64,000 nucleotides of DNA from Streptomyces europaeiscabiei (GTDB lineage Bacteria; Actinomycetota; Actinomycetes; Streptomycetales; Streptomycetaceae): the NCBI RefSeq assembly GCF_036346855.1, contig NZ_CP107841.1:310001-374000 (forward strand), in the 5' to 3' direction. Below are positions 1 through 8,753 of the stretch, in pieces. The position numbers and the translations under genes are program-made. The notes under the pieces are model-generated. The model saw only the letters and a list, made by a program, of their open reading frames with translations. It had not been told where the DNA came from and searched no databases. The stretch's first letter is position 1; every line of letters begins with the position of its first letter.

Positions 1-520
1 TCTCACCGCCTCCCCGGCCTTCGTCATCGGCCGACGCACCGACATCCTGGGCTGGAACCAGCTCGCCGCCGCCCTGTGGACCGATTTCGGGCGCTACCCG
101 GAGCAGGAGCGCGTGTTCGTCCGGCTACTGTTCACCGAACCCTGGATGCGCGAGCTGTACGCGGACTGGGAGGAGGTCACCCGGCTGGCCATCGCGCAAC
201 TGCGGATGGAGAGCGCGCGCTACCCCGGTGACCAGCGCCTCACCGTTCTGGTCGAGGAGCTCTCCGCCCGTGACGCACAGTTCCGGCAGTGGTGGACCGC
301 GCATGACGTCGCAATGCGGGGCAAGGGCGTCAAGAAGCTCCGTCACCCGGTGGTGGGCGAGCTGACACTCGACTGGAACACGCTCACGTGTGGCACGGAC
401 CCCGACCAGCACATCATCGTGTGGAACGCCGAACCCGGTTCCCCGTCCCACGACGGGCTACGCCTCCTGGCCTCCTGGGCCGCTGACCAGAAGCGGACGG
501 CGTCCGACACCGTCTCGTAA
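1..520 (+). CDS. XRE-family regulator, MmyB-type ligand-binding domain (5' end outside window)
   Basis: The window opens inside this gene; the N-terminal helix-turn-helix lies beyond the left edge. Reading from base 2 gives about 172 residues of the C-terminal MmyB-like domain. Landmarks are GWNQLAAALWTDF, FTEPWMREL, FRQWWTAHDV and LRHPVVGELTLDW, which line up with the two complete paralogues at 3353-4222 and 4330-5205. Such proteins are DNA-binding regulators thought to sense a small ligand through this domain; the ligand here is unknown. A strong hairpin and an MFS exporter gene follow, so the exporter may be its target (inference). The last ~425 bases recur, lightly diverged, at 21592-22016. 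Confidence 0.88.
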   Translation, partial: LTASPAFVIGRRTDILGWNQLAAALWTDFGRYPEQERVFVRLLFTEPWMRELYADWEEVTRLAIAQLRMESARYPGDQRLTVLVEELSARDAQFRQWWTAHDVAMRGKGVKKLRHPVVGELTLDWNTLTCGTDPDQHIIVWNAEPGSPSHDGLRLLASWAADQKRTASDTVS

Positions 521-542
521 CACTCCCCCAAGACCACTGCGG

Positions 543-576
543 CTGCTCCAAGGGGGAGGTTTCCCCCTTGGAGCAG
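543..576 (+). terminator. Hairpin after the MmyB-type regulator
   Basis: A perfect 15-base inverted repeat (543-557 with 562-576) around a 4-base loop starts 23 bases after the stop codon. It has no U-tract, as is usual in Streptomyces terminators. Confidence 0.7.
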
Positions 577-708
577 GGCTGTCCCGGGTGGAAGGTCTCC
601 CCTGCACGGACTCAGATACGGAGAGGAGAAGTCGGCGAACATCGCCGCGCGAGAGAGCGATCTCACCAACTGCCTCCCGTATCGAGCCCAGCCCAGAGGA
701 GAAGGATC

Positions 709-1965
709 ATGGCCACGCCGGAGAAGTCGACGCCATCGCCGGCTGTGACCGAATCCGAAGCCCGGACGCCGCCCACCCCGCACCGGAAATTCATGACCCG
801 CGGGCTGACCTTCCTCTTCGCGGTGGCGGGCGGCGCCGCCGTGGGCAACCTCTACTGGGCGCAGCCGCTGCTCGACTTCATCGCCGAGGACCTGCACGCC
901 ACGACCTCCGCCGCAGGATGGCTCGTCACGGCCACCCAGATCGGTTACGCCGCGGGCATCCTTCTCCTCGTGCCGCTCGGTGATGTACGGGACCGGCGAA
1001 GGCTCATCCCCGTGATGCTGCTGTGCTCTGCGGTCGCGCTGCTCTTGTGCGCGCTGGCACCCTCGTTCGGCATGCTGCTGGTCGCCATCACCCTGCTGGG
1101 GGTGACGACCGTCTCCGGGCAGCTGCTTGCTCCGCTCGCTGGTGACCTGGCCGACGACGCCGACCGCGGGCGCGTGGTCGGGACCGTGGTGTCCGGCATC
1201 CTCACCGGCATCCTGGTGTCCCGGACGGTCAGCGGACTGGTCGCCGATGCCGCGGGCTGGCGCACCATCTACGTGGTGGCAGCGGCTGTCGCCGTCGTGT
1301 TCGCGGCGCTGATGTACCGCGCGATCCCTTCACTCCCGCCGAAGACACGTATGCCCTACCCGGCACTCATCGCCTCCGTCTGGACGGTCGTACGACGTGA
1401 GGCCACCGTGCGCTGGACGCTGGGCCTGGGATCTACGGCGTTCGCCGCGTTCACAATGTTCTGGACGTCGCTGACGTTCCTGCTCAGCGCCCCGCCCTTC
1501 AGCTATTCCGTGGCCGGGATCGGACTCTTCGGGCTCCTCGGCGTCGCCGGTGCCCTCGCGGCCCAACGGGCCGGCCGCCTGCACGACCGCGGGCTGTCGC
1601 TGCCCGCGACCGGAATCGCATGGACCCTGGTCCTGGCCTCGTTCGTCCTGGCGGCGTTCGCAGGGCGCTCCGTGGCGCTTGTCGTGGTCGTGATCATCCT
1701 GCTCGACGTAGCCGTCCAGGGCGTCAACCTGCTCAACCAGTCGCGGATCTTCGCCGTGTCGAACGAGGCGCGCAGCAGGCTCAACACGGCCTTCGTCACG
1801 AGCAACTTCCTCGGTGGCGCCATCGGCTCGGCCCTCGCCTCGGTGCTGTGGACAACAGGCGGCTGGACGGCAGTGACGATCGCGGGCATGGTCCTCAGCT
1901 GCTTCGCCCTCGTCGTGTGGGCGCTCGGGCGCCGGGGCCCACTCCGAATCGCACCAGGGGTATAG
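709..1965 (+). CDS. MFS transporter (drug/metabolite exporter type)
   Basis: A 418-residue polytopic membrane protein with about 12 hydrophobic segments. The loop LGDVRDRRRLIPV after the second or third helix is the MFS signature between TM2 and TM3, and FLLSAPPF and LNQSRIF lie in the second half. The ATG at 709 is chosen because GAGGAGAAGG lies just upstream; an in-frame extension to 568 would run through the hairpin. Such 12-TM proteins export drugs or small metabolites by proton antiport (family knowledge); the substrate cannot be read from sequence. It lies downstream of an MmyB regulator, with a copy of the local G/C-rich motif at about 584-605. Confidence 0.88.
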   Translation: MATPEKSTPSPAVTESEARTPPTPHRKFMTRGLTFLFAVAGGAAVGNLYWAQPLLDFIAEDLHATTSAAGWLVTATQIGYAAGILLLVPLGDVRDRRRLIPVMLLCSAVALLLCALAPSFGMLLVAITLLGVTTVSGQLLAPLAGDLADDADRGRVVGTVVSGILTGILVSRTVSGLVADAAGWRTIYVVAAAVAVVFAALMYRAIPSLPPKTRMPYPALIASVWTVVRREATVRWTLGLGSTAFAAFTMFWTSLTFLLSAPPFSYSVAGIGLFGLLGVAGALAAQRAGRLHDRGLSLPATGIAWTLVLASFVLAAFAGRSVALVVVVIILLDVAVQGVNLLNQSRIFAVSNEARSRLNTAFVTSNFLGGAIGSALASVLWTTGGWTAVTIAGMVLSCFALVVWALGRRGPLRIAPGV

Positions 1966-1986
1966 GGGGGCAGATCTTTACCCCCC
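1965..1986. promoter_or_regulatory. G-tract/AGATCT/C-tract motif upstream of the oxidoreductase
   Basis: Six Gs, then CAGATCTTTA, then six Cs. Its reverse complement closely matches 5239-5262, upstream of the MmyB regulator whose start is at 5205. The site lies about 100 bases before the oxidoreductase start and overlaps the end of the MFS gene. A shared operator for the MmyB-type regulators is my inference. Confidence 0.45.
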
Positions 1987-2087
1987 ATGCGGATATCCCG
2001 GCCAAGAACCTTCCCCTTTTCCCGACGTGCGCGAGGCGCGAATGTCGGAAGCCTCAACGACCGCGTGCCGAGCAATGAGGTAATTCA

Positions 2088-3020
2088 ATGAAGGCTGTAG
2101 GTTTCACGGAGTTCGGGGGGCCGGAGGTGCTTCAAGTCCTGGAGCTGCCCACACCCGAGGCCGGTCCGGGCGAAGTGCGGATCCGGGTACACGCAGCAAC
2201 CGTCAACGCGGTCGACGCCCTGCAACGGGGCGGGCCCTCCGGATCGCCGGACGCCCAGCCGCCGTTCGTTCCCGGCATGGAAGCAGCAGGGGTCGTGGAC
2301 CAGATAGGCCCGGGTGCGGACACGGATCTGAGGGTCGGCGAACGCGTGATGGCGATCGTGCTCCCCAACGGCTCGCACGGCGCTTACGCCGAGCAGGTCG
2401 TGGTGCCGGCGGAGTCGGTCGCCCGCGCTCCGCACGGCGCGACCCACGTGCACGCCGCCTCTTTGCCGATGAACGGCCTGACCGCGCGCCTGGCACTGGA
2501 CACACTCGGCCTTGAGCCCGGCCGGACCGTCGCGATCACCGGCGCGGCCGGCGCGGTCGGCGGCTACGCCGTCCAGCTGGCCAAGGCGGACGGTCTGCGG
2601 GTGGTGGCCGACGCCGCGGAGCAGGACGAGGCACTGGTCAAGGAACTCGGTGCCGACGTCGTACTCCGTCGCGGTGCCGAGTACCCCGACCAGGTACGCG
2701 CCGAGATCCCTGACGGCGTCGACGGACTCGTCGACGCCGCGTCGCTCGCCGGTCTCACCGCTCGTGCGGTCCGCGACGGCGGCCGGGTGGTGACCCTGCG
2801 CGGCTACGACGGCCCCGGCGAACGAGACATCACCTACGAGCCGATCGTCGTGTTCCGCTACGGCCGGGAGCACGCCAAGCTCGACCGGCTCCGACAGCAG
2901 GTGGAGGACGGCCTCATCACGCTCCGGGTCTCCAAGTCGTTCCCGGCGGAACAGGCCGCCGAGGCGCACCGGCTCCTCGCCGTGGGCGGCGTGCGGGGCC
3001 GACTGGTCCTGACGTTCTGA
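2088..3020 (+). CDS. NADPH-dependent oxidoreductase, zinc-free MDR (quinone oxidoreductase-like)
   Basis: 310 residues with the medium-chain dehydrogenase fold: an N-terminal GroES-like half beginning MKAVGFTEFGGPEVL and a Rossmann half with the nucleotide motif GAAGAVGGYAVQLAK near residue 150. The cysteines that bind catalytic and structural zinc are absent, which marks the quinone oxidoreductase/enoyl reductase branch. It probably reduces quinones or activated alkenes with NADPH in the cytoplasm. The ATG follows GAGG at good spacing. A hairpin terminator lies 52 bases after the stop. Together with the MFS gene and the MmyB regulators it suggests an electrophile-response group (inference). 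Confidence 0.88.
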   Translation: MKAVGFTEFGGPEVLQVLELPTPEAGPGEVRIRVHAATVNAVDALQRGGPSGSPDAQPPFVPGMEAAGVVDQIGPGADTDLRVGERVMAIVLPNGSHGAYAEQVVVPAESVARAPHGATHVHAASLPMNGLTARLALDTLGLEPGRTVAITGAAGAVGGYAVQLAKADGLRVVADAAEQDEALVKELGADVVLRRGAEYPDQVRAEIPDGVDGLVDAASLAGLTARAVRDGGRVVTLRGYDGPGERDITYEPIVVFRYGREHAKLDRLRQQVEDGLITLRVSKSFPAEQAAEAHRLLAVGGVRGRLVLTF

Positions 3021-3072
3021 ACAGAGTCAGGTACGGGCACAGGGTCGGCGGCCCTCAGGGCCACCTCACGGC

Positions 3073-3104
3073 TGCGGCCGGACGTCGAACGACGTCCGGC
3101 CGCA
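3073..3104 (+). terminator. Hairpin terminator after the oxidoreductase
   Basis: A perfect 14-base stem (3073-3086 with 3091-3104) closes a GAAC loop. It separates this gene from the convergent regulator ending at 3353. I see no gene in the remaining 3105-3352. Confidence 0.75.
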
Positions 3105-3352
3105 CACGCGCGGAATCGGCCAGAGCCGGACCACGAGCCGGATCTTTCGCGAGAAGCCGCACCACGCTGGTACCGGCGCTACCCGTGGCACCGGAGTCCA
3201 CGATCTTGCGGGCCGGCACCGCTCACCCAATTTCGGGGAGTGAGGACTCGCCCTCAGCGCCCCCGTCCGGCACCCGGCGGCCGTACAGAAGGCACACATG
3301 CTGCAGCCTTGAACACAGGTATGGCGGCGCGAGCCGACTGCGCCCGCCACGG

Positions 3353-4222
3353 TCAAGCTGCCGCATCACGTTGCCGCTCATGCGGGTCCGCAGTCCATGA
3401 CGCGAGGAAGAGAAGTCCGTCATGGGACAGGGTCCCTGGATCGGCGGTCGAGATCACCAACTTCTGTGCGGGGTCGGCTGTACTGGTCAGACTGTCCCAG
3501 TCGAGGGTGAGGTCGCCGACGAGCGGGTGTCGCAGCCTCTTGGTGCCCATCCGTATGCCGGTCATCTGGCGACCTGCCCACCACTGCCGGAAGTCGGCGT
3601 CGGCCATCGAGAGCTCGCCGACGAGGGCGGCCAACCCGGGGTCGCCAGGGCGCCTGGCAGCCTCCAGACGCAGGTGGGCGACGCAGGTCCGAGCGTTCGT
3701 CCGCCAGTCGAGGTAGAGCTCCCGGAAGGCGGGGTCGGTGAAGAGCAGCCGGGCGTAGTTGCGTTTCTTCTCGGGGACCCGGTCGAAGTCGGTGAGCAGG
3801 GCGGCAGCCAGAGGGTTCCAGGCGAGGATGTCCAGGTGCCGGCCCAGTACGAGCGCGGGAGTCGCTGTCAGCTCGTCCAGGATGCGCCTGAGCTGCGGGT
3901 GGACCTTCTGCGCCGGCCGGCGACGCGGTTCGTACTCCCCGCTCACGGCCAGCTCGAACAAGTGGTCACGCTGGTCGTCGTCGAGGTGCAGGACACGGAC
4001 CAGAGCGATGAGCACAGACCTCGGTACGGGGGCACGCCCTTGCTCCAACCGTGCGTAGGAGTACGTGCTGATCCCCACGAGTCGGGCGACCTCCTCACGG
4101 CGCAGCCCCGGCACGCGCCGGGGTGCCCCGGACTCGGGCAGACCCACGGTCCGCGGGCTGAGTTGAGCTCGGCGCTCCTTGAGGAATTCTCCCAGTTCAG
4201 ACAAGTGCGCTTCGCTGTACAT
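3353..4222 (-). CDS. XRE-family regulator with MmyB-type ligand-binding domain
   Basis: About 289 residues. The N-terminal HTH (roughly residues 10-75) contains LGEFLKERRAQLSP, RRVPGLRREEVARLVGIS and YSYARLEQGR, the standard start of this family. The C-terminal MmyB domain shows LAWNPLAAALLTDF, ARLLFTDPAFREL, FRQWWAGRQM and LRHPLVGDLTLDWDSL. The start is placed at the MYSEAHLSELGEF methionine; two upstream in-frame ATGs add eight residues at most. It is a tandem paralogue of the gene at 4330-5205 and of the partial gene at the left edge. It probably controls itself and nearby redox genes (inference from the shared motif). Confidence 0.88.
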   Translation of the reverse strand: MYSEAHLSELGEFLKERRAQLSPRTVGLPESGAPRRVPGLRREEVARLVGISTYSYARLEQGRAPVPRSVLIALVRVLHLDDDQRDHLFELAVSGEYEPRRRPAQKVHPQLRRILDELTATPALVLGRHLDILAWNPLAAALLTDFDRVPEKKRNYARLLFTDPAFRELYLDWRTNARTCVAHLRLEAARRPGDPGLAALVGELSMADADFRQWWAGRQMTGIRMGTKRLRHPLVGDLTLDWDSLTSTADPAQKLVISTADPGTLSHDGLLFLASWTADPHERQRDAAA

Positions 4223-4329
4223 AGCAGCCAGCATCGCAGCTTTCACCCGAAAAACGAGGGGGAGAGTTTTGTCCCAGGGCTCGGCAATTCACCTTGATCC
4301 TCCCGAGTGCACGGCACCGGATCAGACCG

Positions 4330-5205
4330 TCAGACCAGCCGACCGGACCGGCCTGCGGGCCCGCCGAGTTGACCGGAGGCCTGTGAGGCGAGGTCACGCA
4401 ACCCGTCGTACGACGGCGTGCCGGGCTCAGCCGTCCAGACGACGAGTTCCTGATCTGGATCGCTGCTGCAGGTGAACGTGTGCCGGTCGAGGACGAGTTC
4501 ACCGACGACGGGGTGGTGGAACCTCTTCATGCCCAGCTCGCGCGACGGCACGTGACGACTTCCCCACCACTGCCCGAAGTCCCCGTCCTGCACGGATAGT
4601 TCACCGACCAGGCTGGTCAGCCGCGGATCATCCGGGTATTTGGCGGCCTTCATACGCAGATGGGACACGCAGCCACGGGCGACGGCCCGCCAGTCCGCGT
4701 ACAGAGTCCGCATGGAGGGCTCGGTGAAGAGGATACGAGCGCAGTTCCGCTTGCCTTCCGGCACCTTCGCGAAATCGGTCAGCAGTGCGGCGGCGAGCGG
4801 ATTCCACGCCAGAATGTCCATACTGCGGCCTATCACCACGCCGGGACTCGCGGTGAGATCGTCGAGCAGGCGGCGCAACTGAGGCTGCGCCTTCTGTACG
4901 GCCGGGCGGCGGCGTCGCATCCCCTGCCGGCCGGTCAGCTCGAACAGGTGGTCACGCTGGTGATCATCCATACGCAGGACATGGGCGAGAGCGGCCAGCA
5001 CTGACGCTGACGGCCGGGTGCGGCCCTGTTCCAGCCGTGTGTAGTAGTCAGCGCTGATGGCGGCCAGCAGCGCAACCTCCTCCCGGCGCAGGCCAGGCAC
5101 ACGCCGGCCACTGGTATCGGGCAGACCGACGGTACGCGGAGTCAACTCCGCCCTCCGCATCTTGAGGAATTCTCCCAGCTCGTTCAGATGCGCGTCGCTG
5201 GTCAT
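4330..5205 (-). CDS. XRE-family regulator with MmyB-type ligand-binding domain
   Basis: 291 residues. The HTH part reads LGEFLKMRRAELTP, RRVPGLRREEVALLAAIS, DYYTRLEQGR. The MmyB part reads ILAWNPLAAALLTDF, ILFTEPSMRTL, FGQWWGSRHV, FHHPVVGELVLD. The frame stays open for another 122 codons upstream, but the family's normal N-terminus fixes the start at the ATG at 5205. Upstream (5239-5300) are two copies of the G/C-tract motif, then a divergent hydrolase pseudogene. The layout regulator <- motif -> enzyme suggests autoregulation plus control of the divergent run (inference). Confidence 0.88.
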   Translation of the reverse strand: MTSDAHLNELGEFLKMRRAELTPRTVGLPDTSGRRVPGLRREEVALLAAISADYYTRLEQGRTRPSASVLAALAHVLRMDDHQRDHLFELTGRQGMRRRRPAVQKAQPQLRRLLDDLTASPGVVIGRSMDILAWNPLAAALLTDFAKVPEGKRNCARILFTEPSMRTLYADWRAVARGCVSHLRMKAAKYPDDPRLTSLVGELSVQDGDFGQWWGSRHVPSRELGMKRFHHPVVGELVLDRHTFTCSSDPDQELVVWTAEPGTPSYDGLRDLASQASGQLGGPAGRSGRLV

Positions 5206-5238
5206 GTCAGCCAGTGTCGCACCGCTCGGTCTGCACGA

Positions 5239-5262
5239 GGGGGGTAAGGATCTCTCCCCTGG
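5239..5262. promoter_or_regulatory. G-tract/GGATCT/C-tract motif between regulator and divergent operon
   Basis: GGGGGGTAAGGATCT followed by CTCCCC matches the reverse complement of 1965-1986. A weaker relative (CCCGGGATGGAATTCTCCCC) follows at about 5274-5293. The position between the MmyB regulator start (5205) and the divergent GTG at 5468 suits an operator; the role is inferred. Confidence 0.45.
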
Positions 5263-5467
5263 ATAAGCGATGCCCGGGATGGAATTCTCCCCTTTGCGGA
5301 TTCCCTCAAAGGTGGCAGGGTCGATGGCGGGCTCGGCGACCAGAGTCGGTCTGCGGAGAGGATCCACCCGAAAAGGCGGGACGGTCAGCCCCAGGTAAGA
5401 ATTACTTTCCGCACGCCACCGATATTCCGCATTTCCATGCCGCAGGCGGAGGAGGCGAGTAAAAACA

Positions 5468-6270
5468 GTGCGGACGGATGTCATCTTCGTCAGCAACGGC
5501 CTGACTCTGGCCGGCCACCTGCACACTCCCGACGCCCGCGCCGGACACCCGCTGCCCGCGATCGTGGTCATCCACCCGTGGGGTGGGGTGCGGAAGCAGA
5601 CCGCCGGACTCTACGCCCGGCGACTGACCGAGCACGGCTCACCGCCCTCGCCTTCGAGGTCGCCCACCAGGGCGCGAGTGAAGGCGAACCCCATTTCCTG
5701 GAGAACCCCGCCCTGCGTGCCGCGGACATCAAGAGCGCCGTCAGCCATCTCGGTACCCAGAAGGACGTCGACCCCGACCGCATCGGTGCGCTGGACATAC
5801 TCACCGGCGGCGGCCACGCGGTGGTGTACGCCACCATCAGTGACCAGCGCATCGGACCCGTCGGCACGGTCAGCGCCGCCTGCAGCGGCAGCCTGCGGCG
5901 CGACAGGCTCGGCGGCGGTCAGGATCCGGCGGTCTTCCGCGATCCCGTCGCGCGCGCCGACCTCCTGCGTAGGGACGAGGCTCTCGGCGAGCCCACCCTC
6001 CTCGGACACATCGTGCCCGAGGAAGCCGAAGGGACGACGCCGGACCATCGCGGGCAGGAGCACGAGTGCTATCGCACCGCACACGATGCGCACCTGCGGT
6101 CCGCGAACGCGTAGGTGCTGCGCGGTGTCGACCGGGAACCGAAGGGGTCGTTCTGGCTCGACGGCGCCTCCCACTTCGACCTGTACGACAAGGACGAATA
6201 CGCCGCCCCCACCCTCGCGAAGCTCACCTCGTTCTTCGGTGCGCACCCGACCCAACCCCGGTCGATGGCC
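5468..6270 (+). pseudogene. Alpha/beta hydrolase (dienelactone-hydrolase type), broken
   Basis: The GTG at 5468 with GGAGG upstream begins a typical hydrolase (LTLAGHLHTPDA, AIVVIHPWGGV, TAGLYARRLTEHG). At about 5639 one base is missing (expected HGFTALAFEV), and the rest continues in the next frame through DIKSAVSHL, DPDRIGALDIL. A stop at 6112 interrupts it, after which the C-terminal DGASHFDLYDKDEY, with the catalytic-type His, is still readable. The nucleophile elbow, normally G-x-C/S-x-G-G, reads DILTGGG, so the nucleophile is Leu. A segment before the stop also looks shortened. Frameshift, stop and lost nucleophile together make it a true pseudogene rather than a sequencing artefact. 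Confidence 0.8.
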
Positions 6271-6313
6271 GGGCAGCCTGAATCCCCCTCCTACACGCAA
6301 GGAGCACCACCCC

Positions 6314-6646
6314 ATGTCCGAACGGAAGAAGTTCGCGCCGCCTGCCATCCAGGAGTTCGCCCCCAAGCTCGCGGAGGTGACCGACACTGTGCTGTTCGGT
6401 GACATCTGGGAGCGGCCGGGGCTGTCTCCGCGCGACCGCAGTCTGATCACCGTCACCGCTCTCGCAGCCCTGTACCGAACAGACCAGCTCGGCTTCCACC
6501 TCGGCAAGGCGCTGGAGAACGGCGTGACCAAGGACGAACTGGTCGAGGCCATCACCCATCTGGCCTTCTACGCCGGATGGCCCAACGCCATGACCGCGAT
6601 GACCCAGCTCAAGGACATCGTGGCGAAGTCCGACCAGTCCAGCTGA
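6314..6646 (+). CDS. Carboxymuconolactone decarboxylase (CMD) family protein
   Basis: 110 residues covering one CMD/AhpD-like domain: FGDIWERPGLSPRDRSLITV, LGFHLGKALENGVTKDELVE and ITHLAFYAGWPNAM. The CxxC pair of true AhpD peroxidase partners is absent, so it belongs to the CMD branch that accompanies cupin/oxidoreductase genes. AAGGAG sits before the ATG. The broken cupin follows about 95 bases downstream; CMD plus this cupin is a common actinobacterial pair. The exact reaction is unknown. Confidence 0.88.
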   Translation: MSERKKFAPPAIQEFAPKLAEVTDTVLFGDIWERPGLSPRDRSLITVTALAALYRTDQLGFHLGKALENGVTKDELVEAITHLAFYAGWPNAMTAMTQLKDIVAKSDQSS

Positions 6647-6741
6647 TGCTCCTCCGCCCGCACGCACCCCACATCGCGGGCTCTCCCCCACACACCGCCG
6701 CCGCACGGCCCGGCGTCGGCACCACAGAGGGACGACACCCC

Positions 6742-7040
6742 ATGGAACTGCTGAAGCAGCCTCCCCCCATGAAGCTTCCTGCCGAGTGGTTCACCGGCGA
6801 CGCCTACGCCGACGTGATCCACCGCGGTGAGGAACCCTCCCGAATGCGGGCCAACAAAGTCCGGTTCACTCCCGGCGACGTCATCCACTCACCCCCGGGT
6901 GAGGAGCACTGGCACGGTGCCGCGCCCACCAGTTCATGACCCATCTCGCCCGGCGGGAGACGGACGACGCCACCTGGCTCGAACACGTCTCGGACGACGA
7001 CTACAACGGCCGGCGCGTCAGTGCGCGTACCCGCCCCTGA
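6742..7040 (+). pseudogene. Cupin-domain protein with internal deletion and frameshift
   Basis: The start MELLKQPPPMKLPAEWFTGD and the late motif PGDVIHSPPGEEHWHG are those of a small cupin of roughly 130 residues. RVNAVRF-type sequence joins directly to PGDVIH, so about 35 residues that normally carry the HxH metal ligands are missing. After GAAP (about 6928) the frame shifts, and FMTHLARRE to a stop at 7040 completes the C-terminus. A functional metal site is not possible. It remains co-directional with the CMD gene and the alcohol dehydrogenase. Confidence 0.8.
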
Positions 7041-7067
7041 CACCACGACAAGAGCTGAGAAGGCACC

Positions 7068-8084
7068 ATGCGAGCAACCATCATCCACGCGCCCGGTGAC
7101 ATCCGGGTGGAGAACGCTCCCGAGCCGAAGATCACGGCACCGACGGACGCGGTCATCCGCACCGTCGCCGCCTGCGTGTGCGGCTCCGATCTGTGGAGCT
7201 ACCGGGGCGTCTTGCCGGTCGCCGGTCCGCAGCCGATCGGCCACGAGTACGTCGGCATCGTCGAGGAAGTCGGCAGCGACGTCTCGACCGTCAGGCCCGG
7301 CCAGTTCGTCATCGGCTCCTTCGTCGCCTCCGACAACACCTGCCCGATCTGCCAGTTCGGCTACCAGACCTCCTGCCAGCACGCGCAGTGGGTGAACGGC
7401 GCCCAGGCCCAGTACGTCCGCATTCCTCTCGCCGACGGCACCCTGGTCACCACCCCGGAAGAGCCGGCCGAGGAGCTGATCCCGAACCTGCTGGCTCTGT
7501 CCGACGTCATGGGCACCGGGTGGTACGCCGCCAAGGCTGCCGAGGTCAAGCCCGGTTCGACCGCCGTGGTCGTCGGTGACGGGGCGGTGGGCCTGTCCGG
7601 CGTCATCGCCGCGAAGGAACTGGGCGCCGAGCGCATCATCGCCATGAGCCGGCACGAGTCCCGGCAGAAGCTGGCCCTGGAGTTCGGCGCCACCGACATC
7701 GTCACCGAGCGCGGCGAGGAAGGCGTCGCCCGTGTGAAGGAACTGACGAACGGCATCGGCGCCGACTCGGTCCTCGAATGCGTCGGCACCCAGGAGTCGA
7801 TGCATCAGGCCCTGCAGTCCGCGCGCCCCGGTGGCAACGTCGGCTTCGTCGGCTTCCCTCACGGCCTGCAGATCGAGGGCCAGGAGCTCTTCTTCTCCCA
7901 CGTCGGTCTGCGCGGTGGCCCCGCCCCCGTACGCGCCTACCTTCCCGACCTCATCGACCGCGTCTTCAGCGGCCGTATCGACCCGGGCAAGGTCTTCGAC
8001 CTCACCCTGCCCCTGGACGAGGCCGCCGAGGGCTACAAGGCCATGGACGAGCGCCGCGCCATCAAGGCGCTGCTGCGTCCCTGA
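7068..8084 (+). CDS. Zinc-dependent alcohol dehydrogenase (MDR family)
   Basis: 338 residues. The catalytic zinc motif is visible as ACVCGSDLW with GHEYVG, and a structural-zinc-type loop as NTCPICQFGYQTSC. The Rossmann half starts at VVVGDGAVGLSGVIAAKELGA, about residue 165. It probably oxidises or reduces an alcohol/aldehyde with NAD(P) in the cytoplasm; the substrate is unknown. GAGAAGG precedes the ATG. It ends in a clear hairpin and closes the hydrolase-CMD-cupin group. Confidence 0.9.
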   Translation: MRATIIHAPGDIRVENAPEPKITAPTDAVIRTVAACVCGSDLWSYRGVLPVAGPQPIGHEYVGIVEEVGSDVSTVRPGQFVIGSFVASDNTCPICQFGYQTSCQHAQWVNGAQAQYVRIPLADGTLVTTPEEPAEELIPNLLALSDVMGTGWYAAKAAEVKPGSTAVVVGDGAVGLSGVIAAKELGAERIIAMSRHESRQKLALEFGATDIVTERGEEGVARVKELTNGIGADSVLECVGTQESMHQALQSARPGGNVGFVGFPHGLQIEGQELFFSHVGLRGGPAPVRAYLPDLIDRVFSGRIDPGKVFDLTLPLDEAAEGYKAMDERRAIKALLRP

Positions 8085-8097
8085 CGTGAAGTCCTGA

Positions 8098-8135
8098 CGG
8101 TCGGTGGGCGCAGGCTCAACCGTGCCCACCGACCG
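8098..8135 (+). terminator. Hairpin terminator after the alcohol dehydrogenase
   Basis: A perfect 12-base stem (8098-8109 with 8124-8135) with a 14-base loop, 13 bases after the stop codon. Confidence 0.7.
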
Positions 8136-8193
8136 CCGGCACCGACCAGCGGCGGCTCCCGTCGCCGCCACCCGTCAGAACGGACCGACAGTC

Positions 8194-8619
8194 ATGGCCA
8201 GCGAAGCGATCACCACTGTCGAGGCGTACTTCGACGCCCTCGGCACACGCGACATGGAGCGGATCCTCGTCCACTTCGCTCCCGACGCGACGTGGACGAT
8301 ACCGGGCGACCCGGCGCTGACGCCCTGGGCCGGGCATCGCATCGGGCCGGAGGAGATCCGGCAGTCCCTCACCGCGTTCTTCGCCGCCGTCGAGCCGCTC
8401 TCATTCGAACTGCGGACCATGGCGGAGGCCGACGGACGGGTCCTGGCACCCGGCCGGTACTGCTCCCGGTTCCATCCCTCGGGGCAGGTACTAGAAAGCG
8501 AGATGATCCTACGTTTCACCGTGGTCGACGCCCTGATCACCGACTATCGCGTCTTCGAGGACTCGCTCGGCATCACCCGGACCTACCTCGGTGAGCCTCT
8601 CACCACTACTCCCGCCTGA
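8194..8619 (+). CDS. NTF2-like (SnoaL-type) family protein
   Basis: 141 residues with the cone-shaped NTF2 fold pattern: an N-terminal helix AITTVEAYFDALGTRDMERI, HFAPDATWTIPG, then alternating strands with GPEEIRQSLTAFF. Proteins of this fold act as small isomerases, dehydratases or binding proteins; nothing here fixes the substrate. The ATG at 8194 is chosen because the 30 codons upstream form the stem-loop region and do not resemble the family. Confidence 0.8.
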   Translation: MASEAITTVEAYFDALGTRDMERILVHFAPDATWTIPGDPALTPWAGHRIGPEEIRQSLTAFFAAVEPLSFELRTMAEADGRVLAPGRYCSRFHPSGQVLESEMILRFTVVDALITDYRVFEDSLGITRTYLGEPLTTTPA

Positions 8620-8753
8620 CCACAGGTCCACCGCCACCCCCGACCACAGATTTCTGCCGGCACCGCGGCGAATTTCCTGCTGCGGGCCGGTTCGACGACC
8701 GTGACGAGCTTCTTCGCGCCCTCACGGGATCATCAGGAGATCGGAGAACACCG

